34,323 bases of DNA from Chloroflexota bacterium (GTDB lineage: Bacteria > Chloroflexota > Limnocylindria > P2-11E). A model generated the notes under the pieces. It had not been told where the DNA came from, made no database searches, and was given only the letters and a program-made list of their open reading frames with translations. This document shows positions 22,982-31,206 of this stretch, piece after piece; within the stretch, counting starts at the first letter, position 1, and every line of letters begins with the position of its first letter. A program made the position numbers and the translations under genes. The stretch lies in assembly GCA_005889405.1 (NCBI GenBank), contig VBFY01000073.1, forward strand, positions 1 to 34,323. The letters run 5' to 3'.

Positions 22982-24114
22982 GCCCTCCCTGCCAGCACGA
23001 CAGCTTCTGCGGCTGCGTCGTCCATCGTCGCCTTCGAGACGAGCTTCGCCCCTTCGAGTAGCCGTCGCCCTGCCTCGGCCTCGGTGCCCGACAGCCGGAT
23101 GACGAGCGGCACGCTCGGCGGATGCGTCGTGATCACCGAGAGGATCCCTCTCGCGACCTCGTCGCCACGCGTGATACCGCCGAAGATGTTGACTAGAACG
23201 CTCTTCACCTTCGGGTTCGCGAGCACGATCTCGAGCGCCGACCGCACCACGGATTCCTTCGCTCCACCGCCGACGTCGAGAAAATTCGCGGCGTTCCCGC
23301 CGGCATTGCGTACCGCGTCGAGCGTCGCCATTACCAGGCCGGCCCCATTCCCGATGACGCCGACGTTCCCGTCGAGCTGCACGTAGCTGAAACCGAGCGC
23401 GCGAGCGCGCTCCTCGACCTCCTCGTCGGGCGAGATCTCCTTCCAATCGCGCAGCTCGGTCTGGCGGAAGAGCGCGTTGTCGTCCATGTCGAGCTTCGCG
23501 TCACCTGCGAGCACGCTGCCATCGGTCTGGATGAACAGCGGATTGACCTCGACGAGCATCGCGTCGGTCCGCGCATACACGCCGTAGAGATTGATCGCGA
23601 TGTCCGCGATCGCGTTTCGTTGCGCCGCGGGAATGCCTGCGTCGAAGCACAGCGCCCTCGCCTGATAGGGGAGGAGTCCCACGAGCGGATCCGGCCAGCC
23701 ACGCGCGATCTTCTCGGGATCGTTCTCGGCGACCTCTTCGATGTCCATCCCGCCGACGGTCGACAACATCACCACCGGGCGCCGGCGATCCCGGTCGAGC
23801 GTGATACCTAGGTACAGCTCGCTCGCGATCTGCGCGCCGCGCTCGACCAGGACCTTGCGCACCCGCAGTCCTTTTATCTGCATGTGCAGGATCGTCGAGG
23901 CGTGCTCGCGCGCCTCGGCCGGTGTCTTCGCCACCTTGATGCCGCCGGCCTTCCCCCGTCCGCCGGCGTGCACCTGCGCTTTCACCACGACGGTGCCGCC
24001 GAGTGCCCGCGCCGCTGCCTCCGCCTCCTCATGCGTCGTCGCGAGACGACCCTCGGGGATGGGGATGCCGGCGCGCGCGAGCAGCTGCTTCGCCTGGTAC
24101 TCGTGGAGCTTCAC
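22978..24114 (-). CDS. sucC: Succinate-CoA ligase, beta subunit
   Basis: This is the ATP-grasp subunit of succinyl-CoA synthetase and gives nucleotide and succinate specificity. The 378-residue product begins VKLHEYQAKQLLARAGIP, the near-invariant start of SucC. It contains VVVKAQVHAGGRGKAGGIK (ATP-grasp), EVNPLFI and GNGAGLVMATLD, then NIFGGITRGDEVARG near the C-terminus. The GTG at 24114 is chosen by that homology; upstream in-frame ATG codons would add up to 77 unrelated residues. It is divergent from the P-loop gene by 31 nt containing a shared GATATC that may serve both -10 regions. sucC precedes sucD with a 4-nt overlap. Confidence 0.97.
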   Translation of the reverse strand: MKLHEYQAKQLLARAGIPIPEGRLATTHEEAEAAARALGGTVVVKAQVHAGGRGKAGGIKVAKTPAEAREHASTILHMQIKGLRVRKVLVERGAQIASELYLGITLDRDRRRPVVMLSTVGGMDIEEVAENDPEKIARGWPDPLVGLLPYQARALCFDAGIPAAQRNAIADIAINLYGVYARTDAMLVEVNPLFIQTDGSVLAGDAKLDMDDNALFRQTELRDWKEISPDEEVEERARALGFSYVQLDGNVGVIGNGAGLVMATLDAVRNAGGNAANFLDVGGGAKESVVRSALEIVLANPKVKSVLVNIFGGITRGDEVARGILSVITTHPPSVPLVIRLSGTEAEAGRRLLEGAKLVSKATMDDAAAEAVVLAGRA

Positions 24115-24145
24115 GGGGGCGTGACCGAGGATATCGTCGCGCCCC

Positions 24146-24703
24146 GTGAAGCGCGTTTCGGTCATCGGCACAACGGGCAGCGGCAAGACCACGTTCGCGC
24201 GCGCGCTGGGCGCGGTCATCACCGCTCGCCACGTCGAGCTCGACGCGCTGTTCTGGGAGCCTGGCTGGAAGACGGCCGAGCTCGAGACATTCCGTTCGCG
24301 AATCCGGTCCGCGATCTCAGGCGAGGAGTGGGTCGTGGACGGCAACTATCGCGCGGCGGGCGCGCTCGAGCTCGTGTGGTCGCGGGCGGACACGGTCGTC
24401 TGGCTCGACTACCCGCTTCCGCTCGTTCTGTCGCGGCTCTTGCGCCGGATCGTCGCGCGGATCCGCGACCGTGCGGAGCTCTGGCCGGGCACCGGCAATC
24501 GTGAGACGGTGCGCAACGCGTTCTTCACCCGAGATCCGTTGCTGTGGTTCGCGGTCCGGACGCATCGCGGACGCCGCCGGCGCTTGGCCGAAGCGCTGGC
24601 GCGACCGGAGTTCGCCCATCTCGCCGTCCATCGCTTTCGGGAGCCGCGCGAGGCCACGCGCTGGCTCGAGTCGCAACGCGCGCTGGTAGCGACGCGTATA
24701 TAG
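24146..24703 (+). CDS. Small P-loop NTPase / adenylate-kinase-like (FlaR-type) protein
   Basis: This 185-residue soluble protein has Walker A GTTGSGKTT at residues 8-16 right after the first strand (KRVSVIG), a DGNYR segment after a WVV strand (about 63-69), and VVWLDYPLPLVLSRLLRR typical of the adenylate-kinase-like topology-modulation (FlaR) family. Basic residues follow (RRIVARIRDRAELW). Members phosphorylate small molecules or act as P-loop ATPases of unknown substrate. The GTG start at 24146 has TATCGT 8 nt upstream and no Shine-Dalgarno. The stop TAG lies within the -10-like box of the next gene. Confidence 0.85.
   Translation: MKRVSVIGTTGSGKTTFARALGAVITARHVELDALFWEPGWKTAELETFRSRIRSAISGEEWVVDGNYRAAGALELVWSRADTVVWLDYPLPLVLSRLLRRIVARIRDRAELWPGTGNRETVRNAFFTRDPLLWFAVRTHRGRRRRLAEALARPEFAHLAVHRFREPREATRWLESQRALVATRI
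24697..24702 (+). promoter_or_regulatory. -10-like hexamer TATATA for a leaderless start
   Basis: TATATA ends 6 nt before the ATG at 24709. The flanking ATATAGGTGTGATG is identical over 14 nt to 6117-6130. Confidence 0.55.
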
Positions 24704-24708
24704 GTGTG

Positions 24709-25731
24709 ATGGCGACCGTCACCGCCGCGCGCCCTGCCGCCGTGCTGAGCGTGGCCGAGCTCGGTGTGAAGTTCGACTGGCTCGTGGTCGCGGCGTCGGC
24801 GTGGCTCGGCGCCGGCTTGTACTGGGATGGCTGGGCGCACGGCTACGGCCTTCCCGACTCGTTCTGGACGATCTGGCACGCTGCGTTCTACTCGGGCTTT
24901 GCCGCGTGCGCGGCGGTGATCCTCGGCGCTGTCGCGCGCAACCGACCGAACGCGGCGACCTGGCGAGCCGCGATCCCGGCCGGCTACCAGTGGGCGGTGC
25001 TCGGCGTGTTCGTGTTCGGCGTGGCGGGCGTGTTCGATATGGTCTGGCACACGATCTTCGGTATCGAGCTCAGCACCGATGCCCTGCTCAGCCCGAGCCA
25101 TCTCGCGCTCGGGACCGGTGCCGCGCTGATGGTGAGCGGTCCGTTCGTCGCTGCGACGCGCCGTGCCGGAAGCGGTCTGCTCGCGCAGCTTCCCGCCGTC
25201 ATCTCGCTCACGTTCCTGCTCGGGACGTTCACGTTCTTTTCGCTCTTCGCGGGTCCGTACTCGAGCGTGATCGGCACCGGCCCGCGTCCGAACGACGCGA
25301 CGCTCGTCCGCGCGCTTCTCGGCATGTACCTGTTCAGCGCGCTTCTGGTCGGCTGCGCGCTCGTCGCGCTGCGTCGCGGCACGCTTCCTGTTGGCGCGCT
25401 CACGGTGGTGCTCGGCCTCAATGCCGTCGCGATGATCCTGATGCGTGGTCACGCGCCACTCGACGTGCAGGTGACGTTCATGCTCGTCGCGATCGCCGCG
25501 GGGGCGGTCGGTGACCTCCTGCTGTGGCGGCTCCGGCCGTCGGACGCGCGACTGTTACAGCTGCACGTCTTCGCGTTCGCGCTACCGGCCGCGTACCTCG
25601 CGATCTATCTGGCCGTCGTGGTCCTGCGTGTCGGCAGCGGCTGGACTGTGCATGAGCTGACCGGCATGGTGACGCTCTGCGGGATCGTGGGTCTGCTGGT
25701 CAGCCTCGGCGCCGCGCCGCGTCGCGCGTAA
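24709..25731 (+). CDS. Polytopic membrane protein of unknown function
   Basis: This 340-residue protein has about nine hydrophobic helices starting at residue ~24. The first third carries aromatic and histidine-rich inter-helix motifs (YWDGWAHGYGLPDSFWTIWHAAFYSG, of which the WAHG and WHAAFYSG parts stand out, and FDMVWHTIFG) that could bind a metal or heme. A cytoplasmic or periplasmic loop has LSPSHLALGTGAALM, and MRGHAPLDVQ sits further on. I do not recognise a named family. The conserved-looking His/Trp pattern resembles oxidase-assembly or copper-handling membrane proteins, but this is only a resemblance. The start at ATG 24709 is supported by the TATATA box. Confidence 0.8.
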   Translation: MATVTAARPAAVLSVAELGVKFDWLVVAASAWLGAGLYWDGWAHGYGLPDSFWTIWHAAFYSGFAACAAVILGAVARNRPNAATWRAAIPAGYQWAVLGVFVFGVAGVFDMVWHTIFGIELSTDALLSPSHLALGTGAALMVSGPFVAATRRAGSGLLAQLPAVISLTFLLGTFTFFSLFAGPYSSVIGTGPRPNDATLVRALLGMYLFSALLVGCALVALRRGTLPVGALTVVLGLNAVAMILMRGHAPLDVQVTFMLVAIAAGAVGDLLLWRLRPSDARLLQLHVFAFALPAAYLAIYLAVVVLRVGSGWTVHELTGMVTLCGIVGLLVSLGAAPRRA

Positions 25732-25837
25732 CCCAGCGCGCCCTGTGTCGAGCCTGCCCTTGGTCGCCCGGCCGCGCACATTATCGGCACGCCTATGCTC
25801 GCGCCCGCAGAACGAACGAGTGATGGAGGACAGCAGC

Positions 25838-26095
25838 ATGCGTCAGCTCAGACGTTTCGTCGTCGCGACCTTCGCCAGCGCCGCGTTGATGGTGGCAACA
25901 GCCGCGGTCGCGCTCGCGGATCCGGGCGCCCCGGGGAGCACGTTCCCTGAGCAACCTGGAACGCATCCGGCGACCGCCTGCGCGAGCGTCGTCTCGAATC
26001 CCGGCACCGGCGTCGGTGGTGCCGCGGCACACTTCTCGTCGACTGCCCAAGCCATTACCAATGGTCTCGTGACGGACGCGTGCTTTGGCGGATAA
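25838..26095 (+). CDS. Small secreted protein of unknown function
   Basis: This 85-residue protein is encoded from ATG 25838 with GGAGGA (25825-25830) 7 nt upstream. A clear signal peptide spans ~1-33 (MRQLRRFVVATFASAALMVA, then TAAVALA) with likely cleavage after ALA before DPGAPG. The mature ~52 residues are Gly/Pro/Thr-rich and contain two cysteines (TACASVV and TDACFGG), which could form a disulfide. A weak TATGCT (25794-25799) could be a -10. No family is recognised; homologues may exist as small high-GC secreted proteins. Confidence 0.7.
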   Translation: MRQLRRFVVATFASAALMVATAAVALADPGAPGSTFPEQPGTHPATACASVVSNPGTGVGGAAAHFSSTAQAITNGLVTDACFGG

Positions 26096-26114
26096 GTGAT
26101 CACGGAACAGCGCA

Positions 26115-26162
26115 CGACGCCGCCCGACGCCGCCCGACGCCGCCCGACGCCGCCCGACGCCC
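26115..26162. repeat. Tandem decamer repeat CGACGCCGCC, about 4.8 copies
   Basis: Four perfect 10-bp units (26115-26154) and a partial fifth lie between the converging 3' ends of two genes. They cannot encode protein in the neighbouring frames and show no hairpin. This is a typical slippage-prone minisatellite. Confidence 0.9.
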
Positions 26163-26165
26163 TTC

Positions 26166-27647
26166 TTAGTCGGTGACGTCCGCGGCGACGGCGAGGATGC
26201 CGCGCCGCGTAAGAGCCAGGCGGACACCATGCTCGACGTCGGCTGGAACGCGTCCGCCAAGCGAGCGGAGCACGTCTTCTGGAACCGCGCTGCTCTCCGA
26301 CGCGAGCATGTCGGCCGCGTTACGCCGTAGGTCGGGATCGGGCGACGTCAGGTTCTGCGCTATCCGACGGCCGAACAGCCGGCGGGTGTGCCACGCGTTG
26401 TACAGGTACACGAGGGAGAGACCGGTGCCGGTGGCGAGGAGCGTCTGCACGTCGGAGTAACGCAGGCCGACGATGAGAGCGACCGCCGCCACCATGTTCC
26501 CGAACGCGTTCACGCCGCCCGAGAGGAACGCGCGTGCGCGCGGGCGGATCGCCGCGGAGACCTGGCTGTACACGAGCTCACTGGCCGGTCGATGCAAAGC
26601 GGGGATCCAGATGCGCTCGCCGAGCTGGAGCGCGACGCCCGTCACGAGGTTCAGGTTGAACCACGCCGCGGCGGCGTAGGTGCCGACGAACCAGAGCGGC
26701 AGGAAGAAGAGCACCCAGGCGATCCCGATGCGCCGCAGGAGTCCACTGGTGATGAAGCTCTGGATCGCGAGCGCGACGAGCGACGAGCTCGTGTAGACCG
26801 AGGCGTAGAGCTGCGCGAAGAAGTCCTCACGCCCCACGCTCGTCGGGACCAGAACCGAGCTCTGGTCGAGGCCAAGCAGGTACAGGAAGTTCGCGAACTG
26901 CATCAGGAAGTACCAGAAGAAGACACCGACGCCGAAGGTGCGGAGCAGGGAGTCGGACGTGACGGCGCGATAGCCATCGACCGACTCGCGGAACGTCGCG
27001 CGCACCCCCTGCGGCCGATCCTTGATCTCGACATGACCGGAGCGGCCCTCCGGCAGTCCGCGGTACAGCACGAGCGCGACGAAACAGACGAAGAAGCCGA
27101 CCGCCTGCGCGCCGATGAAGTTCTCAGCGTGGATGAGCGGCGCGATCGCCGCGCCGACGAATCCGCCGATGATCTTTCCCACGAGCACCGACCCGGCGAA
27201 GAACGGAAAGAGACGCCTCGACTGTTCTGAGTCGTACAGGTTCCCGGCGTAGACCCAGAACAGGATGTAGATCGTCTCTTTGACGCCGTGCGCGAAGACG
27301 TAGGAGATGGGCTGGACGATGTTCCCGATCGCGTCGGTGGTGATCGCGTACTGGATCGCGACCGACGCCAGCGTGACCGCGAGGACGTACACGAGGAGCA
27401 TCGTGCGGCGCCGCATGCGGTCGATGAAGAAGAAGATGAGCGCGGAGACCGCGAGCATCGCGATCGGCGTGATGACGTACATGAACGGCACGTTCTGGAC
27501 GCCGTAGCGCTTCACGAAGAGCGCGTCGGCTCCGAGCTTTCCCACCCAGTCCGCGCCGACCATGACGGTGAGCAGGAAGTAGAGGAACAGCGCCAGGCCC
27601 CATTCGCCGCGGCGCAGAGGCATCGCGTCCCGGAGCAGTCGTCTCAT
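26166..27647 (-). CDS. Npt1/Npt2-like (ADP/ATP translocase family) membrane protein with HEAT-like tail
   Basis: This 493-residue protein has about 12 membrane helices (residues ~15-425). It resembles the non-mitochondrial nucleotide transporter (TlcA/Npt) superfamily found in Chlamydiae, Rickettsiae and plastids: an early RRGEWGLALFLYFLLTVMVG, LFPFFAGSVLVGKIIGGFVGAA after helix 4-5, and LVYLYNAWHTRRLFG at the end of the membrane part. In free-living bacteria such proteins have uncertain substrates. A C-terminal cytoplasmic tail (~445-490) looks like one or two HEAT-type helical pairs (SPDPDLRRNAADMLA). The ATG at 27647 has CATACT 6 nt upstream. A general MFS-like identity cannot be excluded. 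Confidence 0.7.
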   Translation of the reverse strand: MRRLLRDAMPLRRGEWGLALFLYFLLTVMVGADWVGKLGADALFVKRYGVQNVPFMYVITPIAMLAVSALIFFFIDRMRRRTMLLVYVLAVTLASVAIQYAITTDAIGNIVQPISYVFAHGVKETIYILFWVYAGNLYDSEQSRRLFPFFAGSVLVGKIIGGFVGAAIAPLIHAENFIGAQAVGFFVCFVALVLYRGLPEGRSGHVEIKDRPQGVRATFRESVDGYRAVTSDSLLRTFGVGVFFWYFLMQFANFLYLLGLDQSSVLVPTSVGREDFFAQLYASVYTSSSLVALAIQSFITSGLLRRIGIAWVLFFLPLWFVGTYAAAAWFNLNLVTGVALQLGERIWIPALHRPASELVYSQVSAAIRPRARAFLSGGVNAFGNMVAAVALIVGLRYSDVQTLLATGTGLSLVYLYNAWHTRRLFGRRIAQNLTSPDPDLRRNAADMLASESSAVPEDVLRSLGGRVPADVEHGVRLALTRRGILAVAADVTD

Positions 27648-27653
27648 CGTCGA

Positions 27654-27659
27654 AGTATG
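27654..27659 (-). promoter_or_regulatory. -10-like hexamer CATACT for a leaderless start
   Basis: On the minus strand CATACT ends 6 nt before the ATG at 27647, with TCGACG between and no Shine-Dalgarno. Confidence 0.4.
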
Positions 27660-27686
27660 GAGGCCCTTGGACGCGAGTCGGGGCTG

Positions 27687-28604
27687 TTAGGAGGCCGCGC
27701 TCTTCGAGCGCGTGCGGCCGAGGCGGCACCCCGTGTCGACGAGATCGAGCGAGAACCATTCGTCGCCGACCTTCGCCTGGAATCCGTAGGGCGCGGGCTG
27801 GCCCGCGTCGATCGCGGCGACGACTTCGTTCGGGATACCGACGACGACCCAGGCCACACCGGGCATCGTCCTCTCAACGGACGGCGCGTGTCCCTTCTCG
27901 CCCGGCGCGAGTGGAATGCAGAGACGTGTTTCGATGATGTTGTCGTCGGCCCCGATGACGCGCACCGCGACCGGTACCAGGTCGGCGGTGCCGCCTTCGA
28001 GCTGCATCCAGTGGCGATCCTCGTCGGCATGCACGCAGAAGCGGAAGGGGACCTTCGGCAGAAGACGCGGCGTCGGCAGCGGGGCCGCGACGGCGATGTC
28101 GACCGGCGCGCGCGCCGGCGTGACCGGTCGCACCTGCGGAAACGGCGTGATGACCGGCACGGACGCTGTGAGGGCCGCACCGGCGGGCGGCACGATCGAA
28201 CGCACCGACGTCACGATCTTCTCCGCCGCTTCGTGCAGCGCCGGGTGACTGCCGATCATGCTGGCTCCGTACGACAGCTCGAGGGTCGCGCGGCCGACCT
28301 CGCCGAGGGGAAGCATGAACTCGATGTAGCGCGCGAATTCATCCGCGGCGCCGTCGATATCGCCGCCGTTTGCGAGCGTCGCGGCGAGACGGCGGTGCGA
28401 GGCGAGATCGGTGGGATCGATCGCCACGGCCGACCAGAGAAGGGCCATCGCGGCGACGCGGTTGCCCGCCTGGATCATCATCGCCGCGCCGTCCTTCAGA
28501 GCTCCGAGGTCGCTGCGATTCGGACCCCCCTGCGACGAGCCCGGCTCGACCTCGGCCAGGGGGTCGGTCGCGCCACGATTCGCGAGGCGGGAGTCATCGT
28601 CCAT
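27687..28604 (-). CDS. TPR-like protein with an uncharacterised C-terminal domain
   Basis: This 305-residue soluble protein starts at ATG 28604, chosen because CAGACT lies 7 nt upstream; an earlier start would add nine unrelated residues. Residues ~40-115 read as TPR-type helices (ALKDGAAMMIQAGNRVAAMA, then SAVAIDPTDLASHRRLA). A proline-rich linker (~145-180) leads to a compact C-terminal domain (~185-290) with FRFCVHADEDRHWMQLEGG and YGFQAKVGDEWFSLDLVDTG. I recognise no catalytic motif. It lies 40 bp upstream of the transporter gene on the same strand, so the two may be co-expressed. Confidence 0.72.
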   Translation of the reverse strand: MDDDSRLANRGATDPLAEVEPGSSQGGPNRSDLGALKDGAAMMIQAGNRVAAMALLWSAVAIDPTDLASHRRLAATLANGGDIDGAADEFARYIEFMLPLGEVGRATLELSYGASMIGSHPALHEAAEKIVTSVRSIVPPAGAALTASVPVITPFPQVRPVTPARAPVDIAVAAPLPTPRLLPKVPFRFCVHADEDRHWMQLEGGTADLVPVAVRVIGADDNIIETRLCIPLAPGEKGHAPSVERTMPGVAWVVVGIPNEVVAAIDAGQPAPYGFQAKVGDEWFSLDLVDTGCRLGRTRSKSAAS

Positions 28605-28673
28605 TCGCGGAAGTCTGTTCCTGCTAAACACGAGCGGCGACCCCCGGTCGGGGGAGGACCCCGCCTGCGGTGG

Positions 28674-29171
28674 TCAAGCGCCGAGCGCCGCGCGTGTCTC
28701 GCGCTCGATCTCGGCGACAAGTCGCCGTGGGCCGGAGGCGATCGTTTCGAGTCCACGCGCGATGTGGATACGCAGGGCCGGCGCGAGGTCGGGCGGCAAC
28801 TCCTCCTCATCGAGGACGACCGTCTCCCCCGAGGGTCGAAGAAGCACATCGACCACCAGGTCGGTGTAGCCGACGAGATCCTCGCGGATGATCGTGTCGC
28901 TCGCGATGTTGCAGTAGTAAGCGATGGTGCGCGCTCCATCGAGCCAGTGATAGACGTTGTACGGACGGTCGTTCCAGTAGTGCGCGACCGTGATCTGACC
29001 CGGACGCAGCACCACGCCGGTGTCGCCGATGACCCATTCGCGGTCCATGACGTAGCGCAAGATCGCGCGACGGCCGACTTCGAGCGATAGCCGCTCGCAG
29101 CGGTACTCGCTCACCCTTCCGTCGAGGCGGGTCTTACGTTCTGTGACGGCTGCGCTCGTTTGACGCGCCAT
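28674..29171 (-). CDS. DUF402 family protein (Ntdp/FomD-like)
   Basis: This 165-residue protein is shaped like DUF402 proteins, some of which are nucleoside di/triphosphatases (S. aureus Ntdp) or hydrolyse cytidylyl intermediates (FomD). Family landmarks are YNVYHWLDG (71-79), AYYCNIASDT (84-93), the acidic DLVVDVLLRPSG (104-115) and DEEEL (121-125); the aspartates coordinate metal in known structures. The start at ATG 29171 avoids overlap with the divergent flavoprotein gene and its promoter. Length agrees with the family. It is divergent from the electron-transport locus; whether it is functionally linked is unknown. Confidence 0.85.
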   Translation of the reverse strand: MARQTSAAVTERKTRLDGRVSEYRCERLSLEVGRRAILRYVMDREWVIGDTGVVLRPGQITVAHYWNDRPYNVYHWLDGARTIAYYCNIASDTIIREDLVGYTDLVVDVLLRPSGETVVLDEEELPPDLAPALRIHIARGLETIASGPRRLVAEIERETRAALGA

Positions 29172-29187
29172 GTGCCGTCGGTAGCAT
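29160..29187 (+). promoter_or_regulatory. Promoter (-35 TTGACG, -10 TAGCAT) of the cytochrome b6/Rieske locus
   Basis: TTGACG (29160-29165) and TAGCAT (29182-29187) are separated by 16 bp. The GTG of the flavoprotein gene begins 9 nt after the -10, so the mRNA would be leaderless or nearly so. The -35 element lies inside the first codons of the divergent DUF402 gene. Confidence 0.7.
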
Positions 29188-29196
29188 GAGCCACGA

Positions 29197-31206
29197 GTGA
29201 GAGAGCTGTACCAGGTGGTGGAGGTCGGGCCGTCCTGGTACCAGGACAACATCCCTTGCCAGGAAGCCTGTCCGGTGAAGACCAACTGCCGCGGCTATCT
29301 CAATCTCGCGGCCGCCGGCGAGTTCGAAAAAGCGTGGGAGCTCGCCCTCGATCCGAATCCGATGGCATCCATCTGCGGTTCGGTCTGCGCGGCGCCCTGC
29401 GAGACCGCCTGCCGTCGCAAAGAGGTCGACAAACCGCTATCGATCCGGTACGTGAAGAAATTCCTGTCCGATTGGACGCACGCGAGCGTGCGCGTCGACG
29501 GCCATTCGTACACGCAGCCGCCGCCACCCGTGATCGGCCCGCCACGCGGGCGCGTCGCGGTCGTCGGCGCGGGGTGCGCGGGGCTCTCCGCCGCAAGCGA
29601 CCTCGCGAAGCTCGGCTTCGGTGTCAGCGTCTTCGATGCGCTCGATCAGGCAGGCGGCACGGCGCTCGCGGGTGTGCCACCGTTCCGTCTGCCGCGCGAG
29701 GTCATCGACCGCGACATCAACGGGATCATCAACGAGAACGTCGAGCTGCGACTATCGACGTACGTCGGTCGCGATGTGACGCTGAAGCAGCTCCACGACG
29801 AATACGACGCGGTGCTCGTCACCGCCGGCTGCTTCGAGCCCAACTATCCGGCGGAGATCAAGAACCTCGACGCCGACGGCGTGATGGCAGGCATCGTGTT
29901 CCTCGAACGCGCGTATCGCGGCCGCCCGGTCGAGGTGGGGAAGAACGTCGTGGTACTGGGCGGTGGCTACACCGCGATGGACTGCGCGTCGACCTCGTGG
30001 CGACTCGGCGCGGACAACGTGTCGATCGTCTATCGCCGCGGCCGAGACGAGATGGTCGTCGACGAGGAGGAGCTCACCGAGACCGAGCGTGAGGGCATCC
30101 ACTTCGTCTACCTCGCGTCACCGGTCGAGGTCCTCACGACGGAGTGGGGCCACGCGCGCGGCGTGCGTTTCATCCGGAACAAGCTCGGCGAGCCGGACAA
30201 GAGCGGACGGCGCAGCCCTGAACCGATCGCCGGTTCCGAGTTCGACGTCCCGTGCGAGACGGTGCTGCTCGCACTGAGCCAGAACCCCGACACCACCTGG
30301 CTCGCCGACATACCCGAGTTCCGCGTGAAGCGCTACCGCGACCTGAAGGTGGACCCGGACACCTATCAGACGTCGGTCCCGAAGATCTTCATGGCCGGCG
30401 ACTACCGCGAGGGACCGTCGACGATCATCGCCGCCGTGGCGGACGGCCGGTCGGCGGCCCAACAGGTCGCGCGGTTCCTCGACCCGATCGCGTCCGCGGT
30501 GAACGTGCCCGAATACCACGAGATCGTGACGCTGCGACGCTCCAGCACGCCGGACAACATCGGACAGATCGCGGGTGAGGCCGAGCTTGCGCGCGTCTAC
30601 CACAACATGTCGGTCGACTACGACCGCATCCCTCGGCAGGAGATGCCGAAGCTCGCAAAGAGGGAGCGCCGCGGTCTGTTCCTCGAGGTGAATCAAGGCT
30701 ACGACCAGGCGCAGGCCATCGCCGAGTCCGACCGTTGCCTCAAGTGCAACTTCAACATCGAGATCATCGGTGAGCTTTGCATCATCTGCGGCGGCTGTGT
30801 CGACGTCTGTCCGATGGACGTCATCCACATGGTCGACATGTCGGACGTCGTCGATGACGGCGCGATCCCCGCCGTCGGCGAGGCGAAGAAGTGGGGGCAG
30901 GGCGTCGCGTTCTTCCTCGACGAGACCGCGTGCATCCGCTGCGCGCTGTGCGTCATCCGCTGCCCGACCGACGCGATCACGATGAACCGGTACGGCGCGG
31001 TCATGCCCGCGATGGGCAAGACCCTCCCCAAAGAGTCGATCGACGACGAGGTGCATCTCGATCTCACGGTCGGCGGGGGACGGGCGATACGCCCGCTCCC
31101 TATGTACGATCCCGCCCGCGCATCCGGCTACAAGAACGGGCACAACGGTCACGTCGGCGAGAACGGACATGCGGCGCCAGAACGATCGAAGGAGCACGTT
31201 CACTAG
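29197..31206 (+). CDS. GltD-like FAD/NAD(P) oxidoreductase with N- and C-terminal iron-sulfur modules
   Basis: This 669-residue flavoprotein probably passes electrons between NAD(P)H, ferredoxin and the adjacent quinol complex. Residues 21-72 hold a GltD-type iron-sulfur region (Cys21, 25, 31 and 60, 64, 68, 72). An FAD motif GAGCAG (124-129) and an NAD(P) motif GGGYTA (255-260) follow; arginines in YRRGRDEM (279-286) suit NADPH, as in glutamate synthase small subunit. The C-terminal part has a CLKC pair (514-517) and a 2[4Fe-4S] ferredoxin (Cys528, 531, 534, 538; Cys579, 582, 585, 589). The tail carries five histidines (649-669). There is no glutamate synthase large subunit, and the gene directly precedes cytochrome b6, so a role in glutamate synthesis is unlikely. 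The start is GTG 29197 after a clear promoter. Confidence 0.93.
   Translation: MRELYQVVEVGPSWYQDNIPCQEACPVKTNCRGYLNLAAAGEFEKAWELALDPNPMASICGSVCAAPCETACRRKEVDKPLSIRYVKKFLSDWTHASVRVDGHSYTQPPPPVIGPPRGRVAVVGAGCAGLSAASDLAKLGFGVSVFDALDQAGGTALAGVPPFRLPREVIDRDINGIINENVELRLSTYVGRDVTLKQLHDEYDAVLVTAGCFEPNYPAEIKNLDADGVMAGIVFLERAYRGRPVEVGKNVVVLGGGYTAMDCASTSWRLGADNVSIVYRRGRDEMVVDEEELTETEREGIHFVYLASPVEVLTTEWGHARGVRFIRNKLGEPDKSGRRSPEPIAGSEFDVPCETVLLALSQNPDTTWLADIPEFRVKRYRDLKVDPDTYQTSVPKIFMAGDYREGPSTIIAAVADGRSAAQQVARFLDPIASAVNVPEYHEIVTLRRSSTPDNIGQIAGEAELARVYHNMSVDYDRIPRQEMPKLAKRERRGLFLEVNQGYDQAQAIAESDRCLKCNFNIEIIGELCIICGGCVDVCPMDVIHMVDMSDVVDDGAIPAVGEAKKWGQGVAFFLDETACIRCALCVIRCPTDAITMNRYGAVMPAMGKTLPKESIDDEVHLDLTVGGGRAIRPLPMYDPARASGYKNGHNGHVGENGHAAPERSKEHVH

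Noticed and set aside
26115-26162. CRISPR-like array
   Set aside because: Units are 10 bp with no spacers, so it is a simple tandem repeat.
27288-29090. 600-codon plus-strand ORF opposite the transporter, TPR-like and DUF402 genes
   Set aside because: Arg/Asp/His-rich antisense shadow across three genes with family signatures on the other strand.
29197-31206. Glutamate synthase small subunit (gltD) annotation
   Set aside because: GltD-like core is present, but a C-terminal 2[4Fe-4S] ferredoxin is fused, no gltB neighbour exists and the gene directly precedes cytochrome b6.
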